Assembly (NCBI GenBank): GCA_964501065.1
Contig: CAZCRF010000061.1
Span: 1 to 14,299, forward strand
DNA length: 14,299 nt
DNA from: Hallerella sp964501065
GTDB lineage: Bacteria > Fibrobacterota > Fibrobacteria > Fibrobacterales > Fibrobacteraceae
Direction of reading: 5' to 3'
The notes under the pieces were generated by a model. It saw only the letters and a list, made by a program, of their open reading frames with translations. It was not told where the DNA came from and made no database searches. Positions 1 through 6,785 of this stretch are shown piece by piece. Within the stretch, counting starts at the first letter, position 1. The number at the start of each line of letters is the position of its first letter. Both the position numbers and the translations under genes were made by a program.

Positions 1-363
1 ACGCCGGGTAGGCGAAACAGGTCGCTTGGCGACCAACAGTCCGNNNNNNNNNNNNNNNNNNNNNNNNNNNNNNNNNNNNNNNNNNNNNNNNNNNNNNNNN
101 NNNNNNNNNNNNNNNNNNNNNNNNNNNNNNNNNNNNNNNNNNNTTTGACGGACAAAAGCAGCCCGTGCCAACGACAGAACCGTCCGTTCGACGGACAAAA
201 GCAGCCCGTGCCAACGACAGAATCGTCCGTTTGACGGACAAAAGCAGCCCGTGCCAACGACAGAACCGTCCGTTCGACGGACAAGAGCCTCCGTGCCAAC
301 GACAAACAGGTCGCTTGGCGACCAAGCCGACCGCTATGCGGTCAAACAGTTCACTTGGTGAAC
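1..363. repeat. Left palindrome/linker repeat array
   Basis: This gene-free array is built from 15-nt palindromes with 6-bp stems and 3-nt loops. Complete copies lie at 20-34, 182-196, 225-239, 268-282, 309-323, 329-343 and 349-363; one more is cut by the gap (GTCCG at 39-43, then TTTGACGGAC from 144). From 144 the units repeat every 43 nt (144, 187, 230, 273), each carrying the linker CCGTGCCAACGACA. From 309 the linker is lost and three palindromes follow at exactly 20-nt steps. Stem sequences differ (GTCCGT/ACGGAC, GGTCGC/GCGACC, GACCGC/GCGGTC, GTTCAC/GTGAAC) but pairing is kept. A related array in opposite orientation lies at 13908-14258. No reading frame here is convincing. The repeat family is not one I can name. 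Confidence 0.9.
44..143. other. Assembly gap of exactly 100 N
   Basis: A run of exactly 100 undetermined bases, the usual placeholder for a gap of unknown length. It falls inside a palindrome: the left edge ends GTCCG and the right edge begins TTTGACGGAC, which together make one complete 15-nt unit. The assembly probably broke in a longer repeat array. Confidence 0.97.
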
Positions 364-378
364 ATAAAAACAGTCCCG

Positions 379-1317
379 TCAAAGAAATCCGCCGAAGATA
401 TCCGTTTGGCGCGATTTCCAAGATTCCTGCGCCACTTCGAAAATTCTGTCGCCCTCTTCTAGATGCCCGACGAGAAGCGGGGATTCCGGATCGTGATTCC
501 GAAAATTGCGTTCAAAGGCCTCTTGGCTGCTAGTCGCGTAACAATACTTGCACAGATGTCCGCACGAATCATAAGCCCCGATGTCACTTGCGCCGAAGCA
601 ACGGCACTCGCTGCGGAGAAACTTCCCCTTTGGAAAGCGGAGCGATTCGCGAATCGCCCTTTCAATGACCCGTTCCGAGAAGCAACCGCTCACGTCGACC
701 CCGTAAGATTTCAAAAAACTCCCTTCCGCACAGCTTTGGATTCGGATGCCATATCTTTTCCCAATGCGCACAAATTCCTTCGCCATCTGAATTTGCACCT
801 CCCGCGGCACGGAATTCACTTCCGGGAAATGTTCCAAGACTTTGGCATAAAGGTCGATGAAGCTGATGACGCAAGTCTTCGTGCAACCGGAAAGTTCCGC
901 AGCCATCGATTCAAATGCTCCCAAATGCCTTTCGACGGAATAACGCTCCGAGACGAAAATCGGGTCGTATCGCCAAGCGACACTGTCCACCCCCACCCGG
1001 TGTGAAAGCTCCCGGAAAGCGTCCAGAACGAACTTCTTGTCCGGCACATGAGGCTCCACTTCTCTCCCATAAGGCGTTATCGTCACGAACCAGAATTGCC
1101 CATAGGGTTCGAGAAGTTCCATATAGGGGAAAAACGGAGCCGGATTCTTGGTGCAAAAACCAATCATGTCGACGACATGCGGCGAAAGGGTGTATTTGGA
1201 GACGCGCTTCGGATTATAAGGATTGCGGACAAGAACGAACCCTTCCGAAAGCCTGTGGGCAAGCCATTTGGAGTAAAACGCGGGGATGTCCGTGCGAAAC
1301 CCTGTCTGAATGATCAT
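379..1317 (-). CDS. DUF1848 family protein (radical-SAM-like Cys cluster at C-terminus)
   Basis: A 312-aa protein that I match to the DUF1848 family. The N-terminus carries the family's typical pattern: a short strand, a region on binding of external input (FVLVRNPYNPKRVSKYTL, residues 27-44), then DMIGFCTKNPAP (50-61). Near the C-terminus there is a cysteine-rich segment with Cys238, Cys240, Cys252, Cys256 and Cys259; the last three form CX3CX2C, the spacing of a radical-SAM [4Fe-4S] site, but placed at the C-terminal end. The biochemical role of the family is unknown to me. The start codon lies 3 nt after the stop of the EAL gene, so the two are probably cotranscribed and translationally coupled; only a weak AAAG precedes the ATG. 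The gene ends 16 nt from the last palindrome of the left array. Confidence 0.88.
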   Translation of the reverse strand: MIIQTGFRTDIPAFYSKWLAHRLSEGFVLVRNPYNPKRVSKYTLSPHVVDMIGFCTKNPAPFFPYMELLEPYGQFWFVTITPYGREVEPHVPDKKFVLDAFRELSHRVGVDSVAWRYDPIFVSERYSVERHLGAFESMAAELSGCTKTCVISFIDLYAKVLEHFPEVNSVPREVQIQMAKEFVRIGKRYGIRIQSCAEGSFLKSYGVDVSGCFSERVIERAIRESLRFPKGKFLRSECRCFGASDIGAYDSCGHLCKYCYATSSQEAFERNFRNHDPESPLLVGHLEEGDRIFEVAQESWKSRQTDIFGGFL

Positions 1318-1320
1318 CTT

Positions 1321-2976
1321 TCAGGAAACGGCGACATACTTCTTTTCAAATTCCTCGGCGGAAATCGGCCGAGAAATCAAATAGCCTTGGATGAGTTCCG
1401 CCCCGGCGTCCCGCATCACGCTCTGGGCATCCGCCGTTTCGACGCCTTCCGTACAAAGCTGGATGTCGCCCTTCTTGCAGAAATCCGAAACCAGGTTCAA
1501 AATGGCCCGATGTTGGGGGAATTTGACGAAATTCTGAGTCAGTTGAAAATCGATTTTCAAAATATCGACGGGAATGTCGCAAAGAACGATTAATGACGCA
1601 TACCCCGTCCCGAAGTCGTCGAGAGCGGTCTTCACTCCCATTTTTTGCAAATCCCTGAAGAGCGAAGCGAATTCTTCCGTCGCCGAGATCCGGCAGGATT
1701 CCGTGAGTTCGAGCACCAGGGAAGAGGCCGGGAGCGCGTATTTTTCAAGAGTCCCTGCGACAAGTTCCTTGAAATTCGGTTCCCGGAATTGTACGCTCGA
1801 GACATTCACGTGAATCTGCTCGAATTGCGGATTGATGGACTTCCATTTGGAAAGGCTTTCCAAAGCCTTGTCCAAAACCCACCTCCCCACAGGGACAATC
1901 TCCCCCGTCGTCTCCAAGAGCGGAATGAATTCGAGCGGGCGCACTGCGCCCAGTTCCGGGGTCGAAAAGCGGAGCAACGCTTCGGCGGACTTGCAGCATT
2001 TCCCGTCGGCGGAAACGATGGGCTGAAAATGAAGTTCAAAGCCTTGGAAGCCGCTTTGCAAGCTCTTCTTGAGCGCCTCGCGAACTTGATACTGCCGCAA
2101 TTTTTGAATGTACAGCTCTTCCGTGTAAAAGACCAGTTCCTTCGAATGGGTGGCCTTGGCGTGATCGATGCCGTAAAAGAGGTTTTGCTGCAAGCGATCC
2201 ACGTCGACTCCGTCGGAGGGGAAGATGGTCGCCGCGCAAACGAAATCCTGGTCGATATCGAAATCATCCACCCGGATGTGACTTAAAACTTTTTGAATGA
2301 CGGTAAAGGTCGAAAGAATGTCCGCTTTTTTGCACGACTTGATGACAACGGCGAAATTCGACCCCTGCATCCGGAACAGGGAATCTTCCTTGCCAAGTTC
2401 CTTTTTGAGCATGACGCCCATCGTGTAAAGGAACTTGTCGCCGAAAGCGTAACCGTGGTCATCGATGACCTTCTTGAAATTGAGCAAGTCGAACATGAGG
2501 ATGGTGCCGCGGTCGTTCTTTTGCAAGCGCTGGCGCACGTTCCTGCGAAATTCATGGAATGTCCTCAAATTGGAAACGGGATCGATCCTGTTGCGATAGC
2601 CCAACAAATTGATGAATCCCGCCGTCCGCTCCGGATTTCCGTCCTTGTCGTAAATGACCGAACTGCTGCAATGAATCCATTCGAACTTTCCCTCGGCGTT
2701 CTGGATGCGGTATTCGATGTCGTGATACTTCTGCCCCGAAAGAAAGACTGTTTCGAAATAAGCCTGGAACTTTTCCAAGTCCTCGGGATAAACGCGCGAA
2801 AGCCAGACTTCGCGAATGTTCTGGACTTCTTCCGACTCGAATCCGAAAAATTTCCGGGCAGAATTTGACCATATGGCAGCATTGCGTTTCAAGTCATGTA
2901 CAAAGAAGAATGCCGCTTCGGTACTATTCGAAAGTGCTTGAAACAGCTGATTTTCATTCTCTCTTAAAATATCCAT
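1321..2976 (-). CDS. PAS - degenerate GGDEF - EAL protein, probable c-di-GMP phosphodiesterase
   Basis: A 551-aa cytoplasmic protein with no membrane segment. Residues about 11-125 form a PAS domain, 132-290 a GGDEF domain and 300-551 an EAL domain. The GGDEF motif is replaced by QGSNF (204-208) and the RxxD inhibitory site is absent, so cyclase activity is unlikely. The EAL domain keeps the expected residues: EALLR (332-336), the Asn of HVNVS, ELTES, DDFGTGY (453-459), KID, EGVE and QGY. By family knowledge this predicts hydrolysis of c-di-GMP to pGpG, with the PAS domain sensing an unknown signal and the dead GGDEF perhaps binding GTP. The ATG at 2976 was chosen over an in-frame TTG at 2985 because GGA lies 9 nt upstream of the ATG and only 1 nt from the TTG. 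The DUF1848 gene follows after 3 nt. Confidence 0.93.
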   Translation of the reverse strand: MDILRENENQLFQALSNSTEAAFFFVHDLKRNAAIWSNSARKFFGFESEEVQNIREVWLSRVYPEDLEKFQAYFETVFLSGQKYHDIEYRIQNAEGKFEWIHCSSSVIYDKDGNPERTAGFINLLGYRNRIDPVSNLRTFHEFRRNVRQRLQKNDRGTILMFDLLNFKKVIDDHGYAFGDKFLYTMGVMLKKELGKEDSLFRMQGSNFAVVIKSCKKADILSTFTVIQKVLSHIRVDDFDIDQDFVCAATIFPSDGVDVDRLQQNLFYGIDHAKATHSKELVFYTEELYIQKLRQYQVREALKKSLQSGFQGFELHFQPIVSADGKCCKSAEALLRFSTPELGAVRPLEFIPLLETTGEIVPVGRWVLDKALESLSKWKSINPQFEQIHVNVSSVQFREPNFKELVAGTLEKYALPASSLVLELTESCRISATEEFASLFRDLQKMGVKTALDDFGTGYASLIVLCDIPVDILKIDFQLTQNFVKFPQHRAILNLVSDFCKKGDIQLCTEGVETADAQSVMRDAGAELIQGYLISRPISAEEFEKKYVAVS

Positions 2977-2989
2977 GCCAGACAATCCA

Positions 2990-3026
2990 AAAAGGGAAAA
3001 AGCCTATATGTTTCAATATAGGCTTT
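2990..3026 (-). terminator. Hairpin with T-rich tail, likely terminator for the 357-aa lipoprotein gene
   Basis: On the minus strand an 11-bp stem (AAGCCTATAT and its complement, 2999-3009 with 3016-3026) with a 6-nt loop is followed by TTTTTCCCTTTTT. It lies about 140 nt past the lipoprotein stop and about 20 nt before the EAL start codon, so it may end the upstream transcript or act as an attenuator in the EAL leader. Confidence 0.6.
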
Positions 3027-3169
3027 GCCAAAAGAATTTCAAATGGAAAGTTCATTTGAGAACGTTCCAAATTGGAATAACAGTGCGAGGTCCCGCAGAA
3101 TTTTCAAAGAAGCGAGAGCCTGCGGGCGTTTTGGGGCAAACTCGAAGCAAACGTCACCAGCCGAGATGC

Positions 3170-4243
3170 TCACTGAACCATGCGGATGCGGTCCAAAAGC
3201 TTCTCCGCGCGCTCCTTCCGAGCCGAAGCCTTTTCACGAGCGGCCTGCTTGTAAAAGATGACGGTGTCGTTCCGCGCCTTTTTCCCGAAAAGGTTTTCCA
3301 GGCAAGCGGTGAATTCATCCATATTGTGCTTTTCCGCTCTGCGAACGCGGATGACGGAGGAATCCTCGGAAATCTCTTCATCGCGAGTCACGAAGTATTC
3401 CGCATTTTCCATCGTGCACTGGGACTTCCCCACTTCATACATCCAATCCACGAAAAGCGAGCAAGTCGCCCCATCCGCCTGGACTTCGGCCGTATAGACA
3501 AGCTCTTCGTTTCTCACCTCATCTTCGAGCCGAATCTTGACGGAAACGTCAACCGTGTCGTTCCAGGTGAAATCCACGCGATTCTTCGTCTGGGACCGGA
3601 TTTGAATCCCCGCCATCTGGATATATCCCATGACGCCGACGGAGTCTCCCGAGAGAATTGTCACCGGCTCGATGTAAAAATTCCCATTGGAAAGCCCCCT
3701 GTAAAAAGAATACATCCAGTCTGAATTCATATAATCATCGAAAACTTCGGCAGTCGCGACAAGCTTTAACGTATTCTTCCCGAACGTAATGCGGGTCGCA
3801 GAACCGAATTCATCGCTGTCGTCACACAGGATTTCATCGGCAAAAGAGCTGTAATCGCAAGAATTCGACAAGTTCCAAGTGCCGTAAAGGGAATTCGCCT
3901 TTCCCCCGACGAGCACGGTGCCGAATGAATAATCTTCTTCGGCATCCAGCAGAATCAGGGAGTCCCCGCGGAAGAAATACGTATAAGAAAAAGTGTCCGC
4001 GTCCACATAGCCGTCTTCCCGCCATTTGTAAGATTCCGAACTTTCGTCATAATAGCAGAGATCCTGCGTTTCGCTGCTGAAGATGGTGATTGTCCGGTTC
4101 GCTTCGTCAACGGAAATCTTCGACGACTCTCGGTGAGTCAACACCCCCGCAGAAGAAGATGACGCGTCGTCCCCACAGGCGGCCAAGAACGGCAAAACCG
4201 AAAGCAGTGAGATTCCCACGATGTGAATGTGACTTTTTTTCAT
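3170..4243 (-). CDS. Fibrobacter-type lipoprotein of unknown function
   Basis: A 357-aa protein with a lipoprotein signal: basic MKKSHIH, a hydrophobic stretch and lipobox FLAAC with the lipidated Cys at 23. A Gly-Asp-Asp-Ala-Ser-Ser-Ser-Ser linker follows, typical of Fibrobacter surface lipoproteins. The mature part is rich in beta-strand-like and acidic segments and has several Cys residues (around 63, 129, 140, 260, 273 and 313), which could form disulphides. The last 30 residues are basic and probably helical. I recognise no catalytic motif. The ATG has a good ribosome binding site, AGAGG, about 5-6 nt upstream. It is monocistronic on the minus strand, downstream of tRNA-Thr but separated from it by a terminator. 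Confidence 0.88.
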   Translation of the reverse strand: MKKSHIHIVGISLLSVLPFLAACGDDASSSSAGVLTHRESSKISVDEANRTITIFSSETQDLCYYDESSESYKWREDGYVDADTFSYTYFFRGDSLILLDAEEDYSFGTVLVGGKANSLYGTWNLSNSCDYSSFADEILCDDSDEFGSATRITFGKNTLKLVATAEVFDDYMNSDWMYSFYRGLSNGNFYIEPVTILSGDSVGVMGYIQMAGIQIRSQTKNRVDFTWNDTVDVSVKIRLEDEVRNEELVYTAEVQADGATCSLFVDWMYEVGKSQCTMENAEYFVTRDEEISEDSSVIRVRRAEKHNMDEFTACLENLFGKKARNDTVIFYKQAAREKASARKERAEKLLDRIRMVQ

Positions 4244-4270
4244 CCGATACCTCTATTTTTAAGTGCAAGG

Positions 4271-4278
4271 CAAAGATA
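4271..4278 (-). promoter_or_regulatory. Possible TAnnTTTG promoter element upstream of the lipoprotein gene
   Basis: The minus strand reads TATCTTTG, an exact match to the Bacteroidota-type -7 consensus TAnnTTTG, 27 nt before the lipoprotein ATG. No matching upstream TTTG box at the usual 19-21 nt spacing is present. It could be chance. Confidence 0.3.
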
Positions 4279-4356
4279 ACAAAAGCCTTTTCAAAACCCG
4301 AAGCTTCCGCCGTTCTTTTCGTACACAGCCAGAATACTTTTTTTGGGGAGCGAGAC

Positions 4357-4390
4357 GCAAAAAGTCCCGGATTCGGAGAATCCGGGACTT
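4357..4390 (-). terminator. Rho-independent terminator of tRNA-Thr
   Basis: A perfect 13-bp stem (4362-4374 with 4378-4390, AAGTCCCGGATTC and its complement) with a 3-nt loop, followed on the minus strand by a short T run. It starts 4 nt after the tRNA 3' end. Confidence 0.85.
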
Positions 4391-4394
4391 CAAG

Positions 4395-4467
4395 AGCCAC
4401 CCAGCAGATTTGAACTGCCGACCTGCTGATTACGAATCAGCTGCTCTACCAGCTGAGCTAGAGTGGC
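4395..4467 (-). tRNA. tRNA-Thr (anticodon CGU)
   Basis: A 73-nt cloverleaf on the minus strand. The acceptor stem is GCCACTC paired with GGGTGGC (one G-U pair) and the discriminator base is T. The D arm contains AGCTCAGCTGGTAGAGC, the anticodon stem is CTGAT/ATCAG around loop TCGTA within TTCGTAA, giving anticodon CGT for codon ACG, and the T arm contains GTTCAAATC. The CCA end is not encoded. It is followed closely by its own terminator and diverges from the TPR gene on the plus strand. Confidence 0.95.
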
Positions 4468-4476
4468 ATCGCGACC

Positions 4477-4484
4477 CAAATGTA
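4477..4484 (-). promoter_or_regulatory. Possible promoter element of tRNA-Thr
   Basis: The minus strand reads TACATTTG, matching TAnnTTTG, ending 9 nt before the first tRNA base, the distance expected for a start site at or just before the tRNA. No clear upstream box is seen. Confidence 0.4.
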
Positions 4485-4542
4485 GCAAATATTTTGAAAA
4501 AATTCTATATTAGACGAAAATTTTTTTCAAGGATTCAAAATA

Positions 4543-5253
4543 ATGGCCAACAACATGCCGAACAACATGCCAAACGCCGGGACTTCCACGGCGTCCGATA
4601 TGAAAGAATTTTTTCTCCAGCACGGAATCAAGGTGGGCGCCATCTTGGTCGTCGTCGTCGCGGTCGTCATCGCCGTCGTGAATTTTCAGCATTCGCGGAA
4701 TCGGGCGGACGCGGCATCGGCAGAACTCATCGGCCCCGCGCTTGCAGCCGATTACACCGGGCAAAAGGACAGCGCGCTCGGCGCTTACGAATCCTTGATT
4801 TCCTCCAACCAGCTGAAAGGCCCCACCCTGGCGAAAGCCGCCCTCTTGGCCGGGAACATCCACTTCGGGCGCGGGGAATTCGACGCGGCGGCAATCCTCT
4901 TCCAAAAGGCCCTGGACAACGCCGGGGACATTCCCCTTGTCCGCGGCGGCGCTTTGCACGGTTTGGCCGCCGTCTCCATGGAGAACAAGGACTACCCCGC
5001 CGCAGTCAATTACTTGGAAAACTTCGTTTCTGAATTCGGCAAGCGCACGGGCGATTTGGAAGACCGCTACGAAAAGGTGGAGCCCGTCGACCAGGTGCCG
5101 ACTGTCGCCGACGCCCTTTGGAAGCTTTCCCTCGTTTACAACCAAATGGGTTTCCCGGACAAGGCGAAGGCCGCCGCCGAAAAGCTCTTGAAAATCTACG
5201 GCGACGACCAGCTCTACGCGGATCGTGCGAAAAAGCTCATCGCCACCCTTTAA
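4543..5253 (+). CDS. Membrane-anchored TPR protein, YfgM-like
   Basis: A 236-aa protein with a low-complexity Asn/Met/Pro N-terminus, one membrane segment at about residues 30-46 (a run of Val, Ala and Ile) and a soluble helical domain with TPR-like units, for example about 95-125 (LAGNIHFGRGEFDAAAILFQ), 137-165 and 190-220. The layout, short cytoplasmic N-terminus, single membrane helix and C-terminal TPR domain in the periplasm, resembles YfgM, the SecYEG-associated helper of periplasmic chaperones (TPR_21 family). That role is inferred from layout and not from a diagnostic motif; a general TPR scaffold is the alternative. The start is supported by AAGGA (4529-4533) 9 nt upstream. Two further in-frame ATG codons, at residues 5 and 9, come from a short repeat. 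A strong terminator follows. Confidence 0.85.
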   Translation: MANNMPNNMPNAGTSTASDMKEFFLQHGIKVGAILVVVVAVVIAVVNFQHSRNRADAASAELIGPALAADYTGQKDSALGAYESLISSNQLKGPTLAKAALLAGNIHFGRGEFDAAAILFQKALDNAGDIPLVRGGALHGLAAVSMENKDYPAAVNYLENFVSEFGKRTGDLEDRYEKVEPVDQVPTVADALWKLSLVYNQMGFPDKAKAAAEKLLKIYGDDQLYADRAKKLIATL

Positions 5254-5269
5254 AATTTTCTCAGCCTTC

Positions 5270-5298
5270 AAAAAGCCCACCCGTCCGGTGGGCTTTTT
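5270..5298 (+). terminator. Rho-independent terminator after the TPR gene
   Basis: A perfect stem AAAAAGCCCACC (5270-5281) with GGTGGGCTTTTT (5287-5298), 5-nt loop, ending in a T run. It starts 16 nt past the TPR stop codon. The A run on the other side could make it work in both directions, but no minus-strand gene runs into it. Confidence 0.93.
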
Positions 5299-5436
5299 CT
5301 ATGGTCGCCCCCATCCAGAACAGGCGGCAAAGGTTATAATGATCGGCAGCCCAGCCGTTCTCCAACAAGACAAAATTGTCGTAAAACAGTCAAATTCCAC
5401 TCCACCACCCCCGACAAAGTTAGACGAATGAAAATT

Positions 5437-5472
5437 TTTGTTCAAAATCCCTGTTGCGGATTTTAAATTTTG
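5437..5472 (+). promoter_or_regulatory. Candidate promoter of the dapL-type gene
   Basis: TTTG at 5437-5440, or TTGTTC at 5438-5443, is followed 17-23 nt later by the AT-rich TTTTAAATTTTG (5461-5472). This fits loosely either a sigma-70 promoter or the Bacteroidota TTTG/TAnnTTTG type with one extra T. The start site would lie about 20 nt before the ATG. A perfect TATAAT at 5335-5340 is an alternative but lacks a -35 box. The rest of the 5299-5497 interval shows nothing else. Confidence 0.35.
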
Positions 5473-5487
5473 CCTAGAAAATCCATT

Positions 5488-5493
5488 AGGAGA
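5488..5493 (+). promoter_or_regulatory. Ribosome binding site fixing the dapL start
   Basis: AGGAGA lies 4 nt before the ATG at 5498, a strong Shine-Dalgarno sequence. It shows that an upstream in-frame ATG at 5438 is not the start. Confidence 0.85.
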
Positions 5494-5497
5494 ACTT

Positions 5498-6733
5498 ATG
5501 GCGGATTACATCCAACAATTATTCGCAGACCGCATCGGCGGAAAAGCCTTTGGGCAAGGGACAGTCCTTTACAAATTCGAAAAAATCAAGAGGGCGCGAA
5601 GAGAAGCCGAGCGTCTGCACCCCGAGACCCCCATCATCGACATGGGAGTCGGCGAACCGGACGCCATGGCAGACGAAACGGTCGTCAACCGCCTTTACGC
5701 CGAAGCGAAAAAGAGGGAAAACCGCGGCTATGCGGACAACGGCATCCTCCCTTTTCAAGAGGCTGCCGCACATTATATGGAAACCGTCTTCGGCGTCCAC
5801 GGGTTGAATCCTCAAAATGAAATCTGCCACAGCATCGGTTCAAAGCCGGCGCTGGCCATGCTGCCGCAAGCCTTCATCAATCCGGGAGACGTCAGCTTGG
5901 TGACCGTTCCCGGCTACGGAGTGCTGGCCACCATGACCAAGTTCCTCGGCGGAGAGGTCTACAACCTGCCGCTCACGCCCGAAAATCATTTCCTGCCCGA
6001 CCTATCCCAAGTGCCCCAAGACATCGCGAAACGTGCCAAGCTGCTGTACATCAATTATCCGAACAATCCGACGGGGGCGGTCGCCACTCCGGAATTCTTC
6101 GCCAAGGTCATCGATTTCGCCCAAAAGAACGAAGTCATTGTCGTCTCGGACGCAGCTTATGCGGCGCTCACCTTCGACGGATACGCCCCGTTGAGCTTTC
6201 TCTCCATCCCGGGGGCCAAGGAAGTCGGCGTGGAAATCCAATCCCTTTCAAAGGCTTTCAACATGACCGGTTGGCGTTTGGGCTTTGTCGCCGGGAATGA
6301 AAAGGTGGTGAAGGGCTTCGCCTGCGTCAAGGACAACAACGATTCCGGGCAATTCAAGGCCATCCAATACGCGGGGGTGCAAGCTCTCTCCTCGCCGTCG
6401 ATTACGGAAAAGACCGTCGCCAAATATTCCCGTCGCCACAATCTGCTCGTCAAGACATTGTCCGAAGTCGGATTCCAAGTTTCCAAGCCGAAGGGGAGCT
6501 TTTACCTTTACGCGAAATCCCCCACGGGCATCGAGAACGGCGAGCAGTTCTCCTCCGCCGAGGATTTTTCCCAATGGCTCATCCGCGAAAAGCAGATTTC
6601 GACCGTCCCGTGGGACGATGCCGGGCATTTCATCCGCTTCAGCGTCACCTTCATGGCCGATTCCGAAGCGGCGGAAATTTCCCTGATGGGTGAAATCAAG
6701 CGGCGACTTTCGGACGTCAAATTCACTTGGTGA
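5498..6733 (+). CDS. dapL: LL-diaminopimelate aminotransferase-type class I aminotransferase
   Basis: A 411-aa fold-type I PLP aminotransferase, full length for the family. Visible features are GVGEPD (50-55), RGYADNGI (76-83), NYPNNPTG (186-193), the cofactor residues Asp218 and Tyr221 in SDAAYAAL, the Schiff-base Lys252 in SLSKAFNMTGWR and the substrate-carboxylate Arg390 in HFIRFS. Class I enzymes of this type in diderms without the succinylase route are usually LL-diaminopimelate aminotransferases, which make LL-DAP from tetrahydrodipicolinate and glutamate for lysine and peptidoglycan. The closeness of murI and murC in the window is compatible with this. An aspartate or other amino acid aminotransferase cannot be excluded from motifs alone. 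It is monocistronic, between two terminators. Confidence 0.8.
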   Translation: MADYIQQLFADRIGGKAFGQGTVLYKFEKIKRARREAERLHPETPIIDMGVGEPDAMADETVVNRLYAEAKKRENRGYADNGILPFQEAAAHYMETVFGVHGLNPQNEICHSIGSKPALAMLPQAFINPGDVSLVTVPGYGVLATMTKFLGGEVYNLPLTPENHFLPDLSQVPQDIAKRAKLLYINYPNNPTGAVATPEFFAKVIDFAQKNEVIVVSDAAYAALTFDGYAPLSFLSIPGAKEVGVEIQSLSKAFNMTGWRLGFVAGNEKVVKGFACVKDNNDSGQFKAIQYAGVQALSSPSITEKTVAKYSRRHNLLVKTLSEVGFQVSKPKGSFYLYAKSPTGIENGEQFSSAEDFSQWLIREKQISTVPWDDAGHFIRFSVTFMADSEAAEISLMGEIKRRLSDVKFTW

Positions 6734-6759
6734 CAAAAAATCCCGCCGAAGGCGGGATT
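6734..6759. terminator. Shared terminator between convergent genes
   Basis: A perfect 9-bp stem AATCCCGCC (6739-6747) with GGCGGGATT (6751-6759) and loop GAA. The T run is better on the minus strand (TTTTTT after the stem) than on the plus strand, so it serves the minus-strand gene ending at 6786 best and also stops the dapL transcript. Confidence 0.88.
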
Positions 6760-6785
6760 GCATTTTCATTCAAGCGAAGCGTCCG

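Noticed and set aside
144..323. CRISPR array
   Set aside because: Units are nearly identical throughout, with no unique spacers of normal length, and no cas gene is present.
165..533. A plus-strand reading frame of 122 aa across the left array
   Set aside because: It is made of the repeat units and runs antisense into the DUF1848 gene; the repeated peptide merely reflects the DNA repeat.
3027..3169. c-di-GMP riboswitch before the EAL gene
   Set aside because: Neither the conserved core nor the tetraloop/receptor pattern of known c-di-GMP riboswitches is present.
5438..5497. Upstream start for the dapL-type gene adding 20 residues
   Set aside because: A strong AGGAGA lies just before the ATG at 5498, and the added stretch is AT-rich and overlaps the likely promoter.
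6722..6735. Single palindrome copy (TTCACTTGGTGA) at the end of dapL
   Set aside because: It resembles the array unit but the outer pairs are lost, it lies in coding sequence and no linker is present; chance is the simpler reading.
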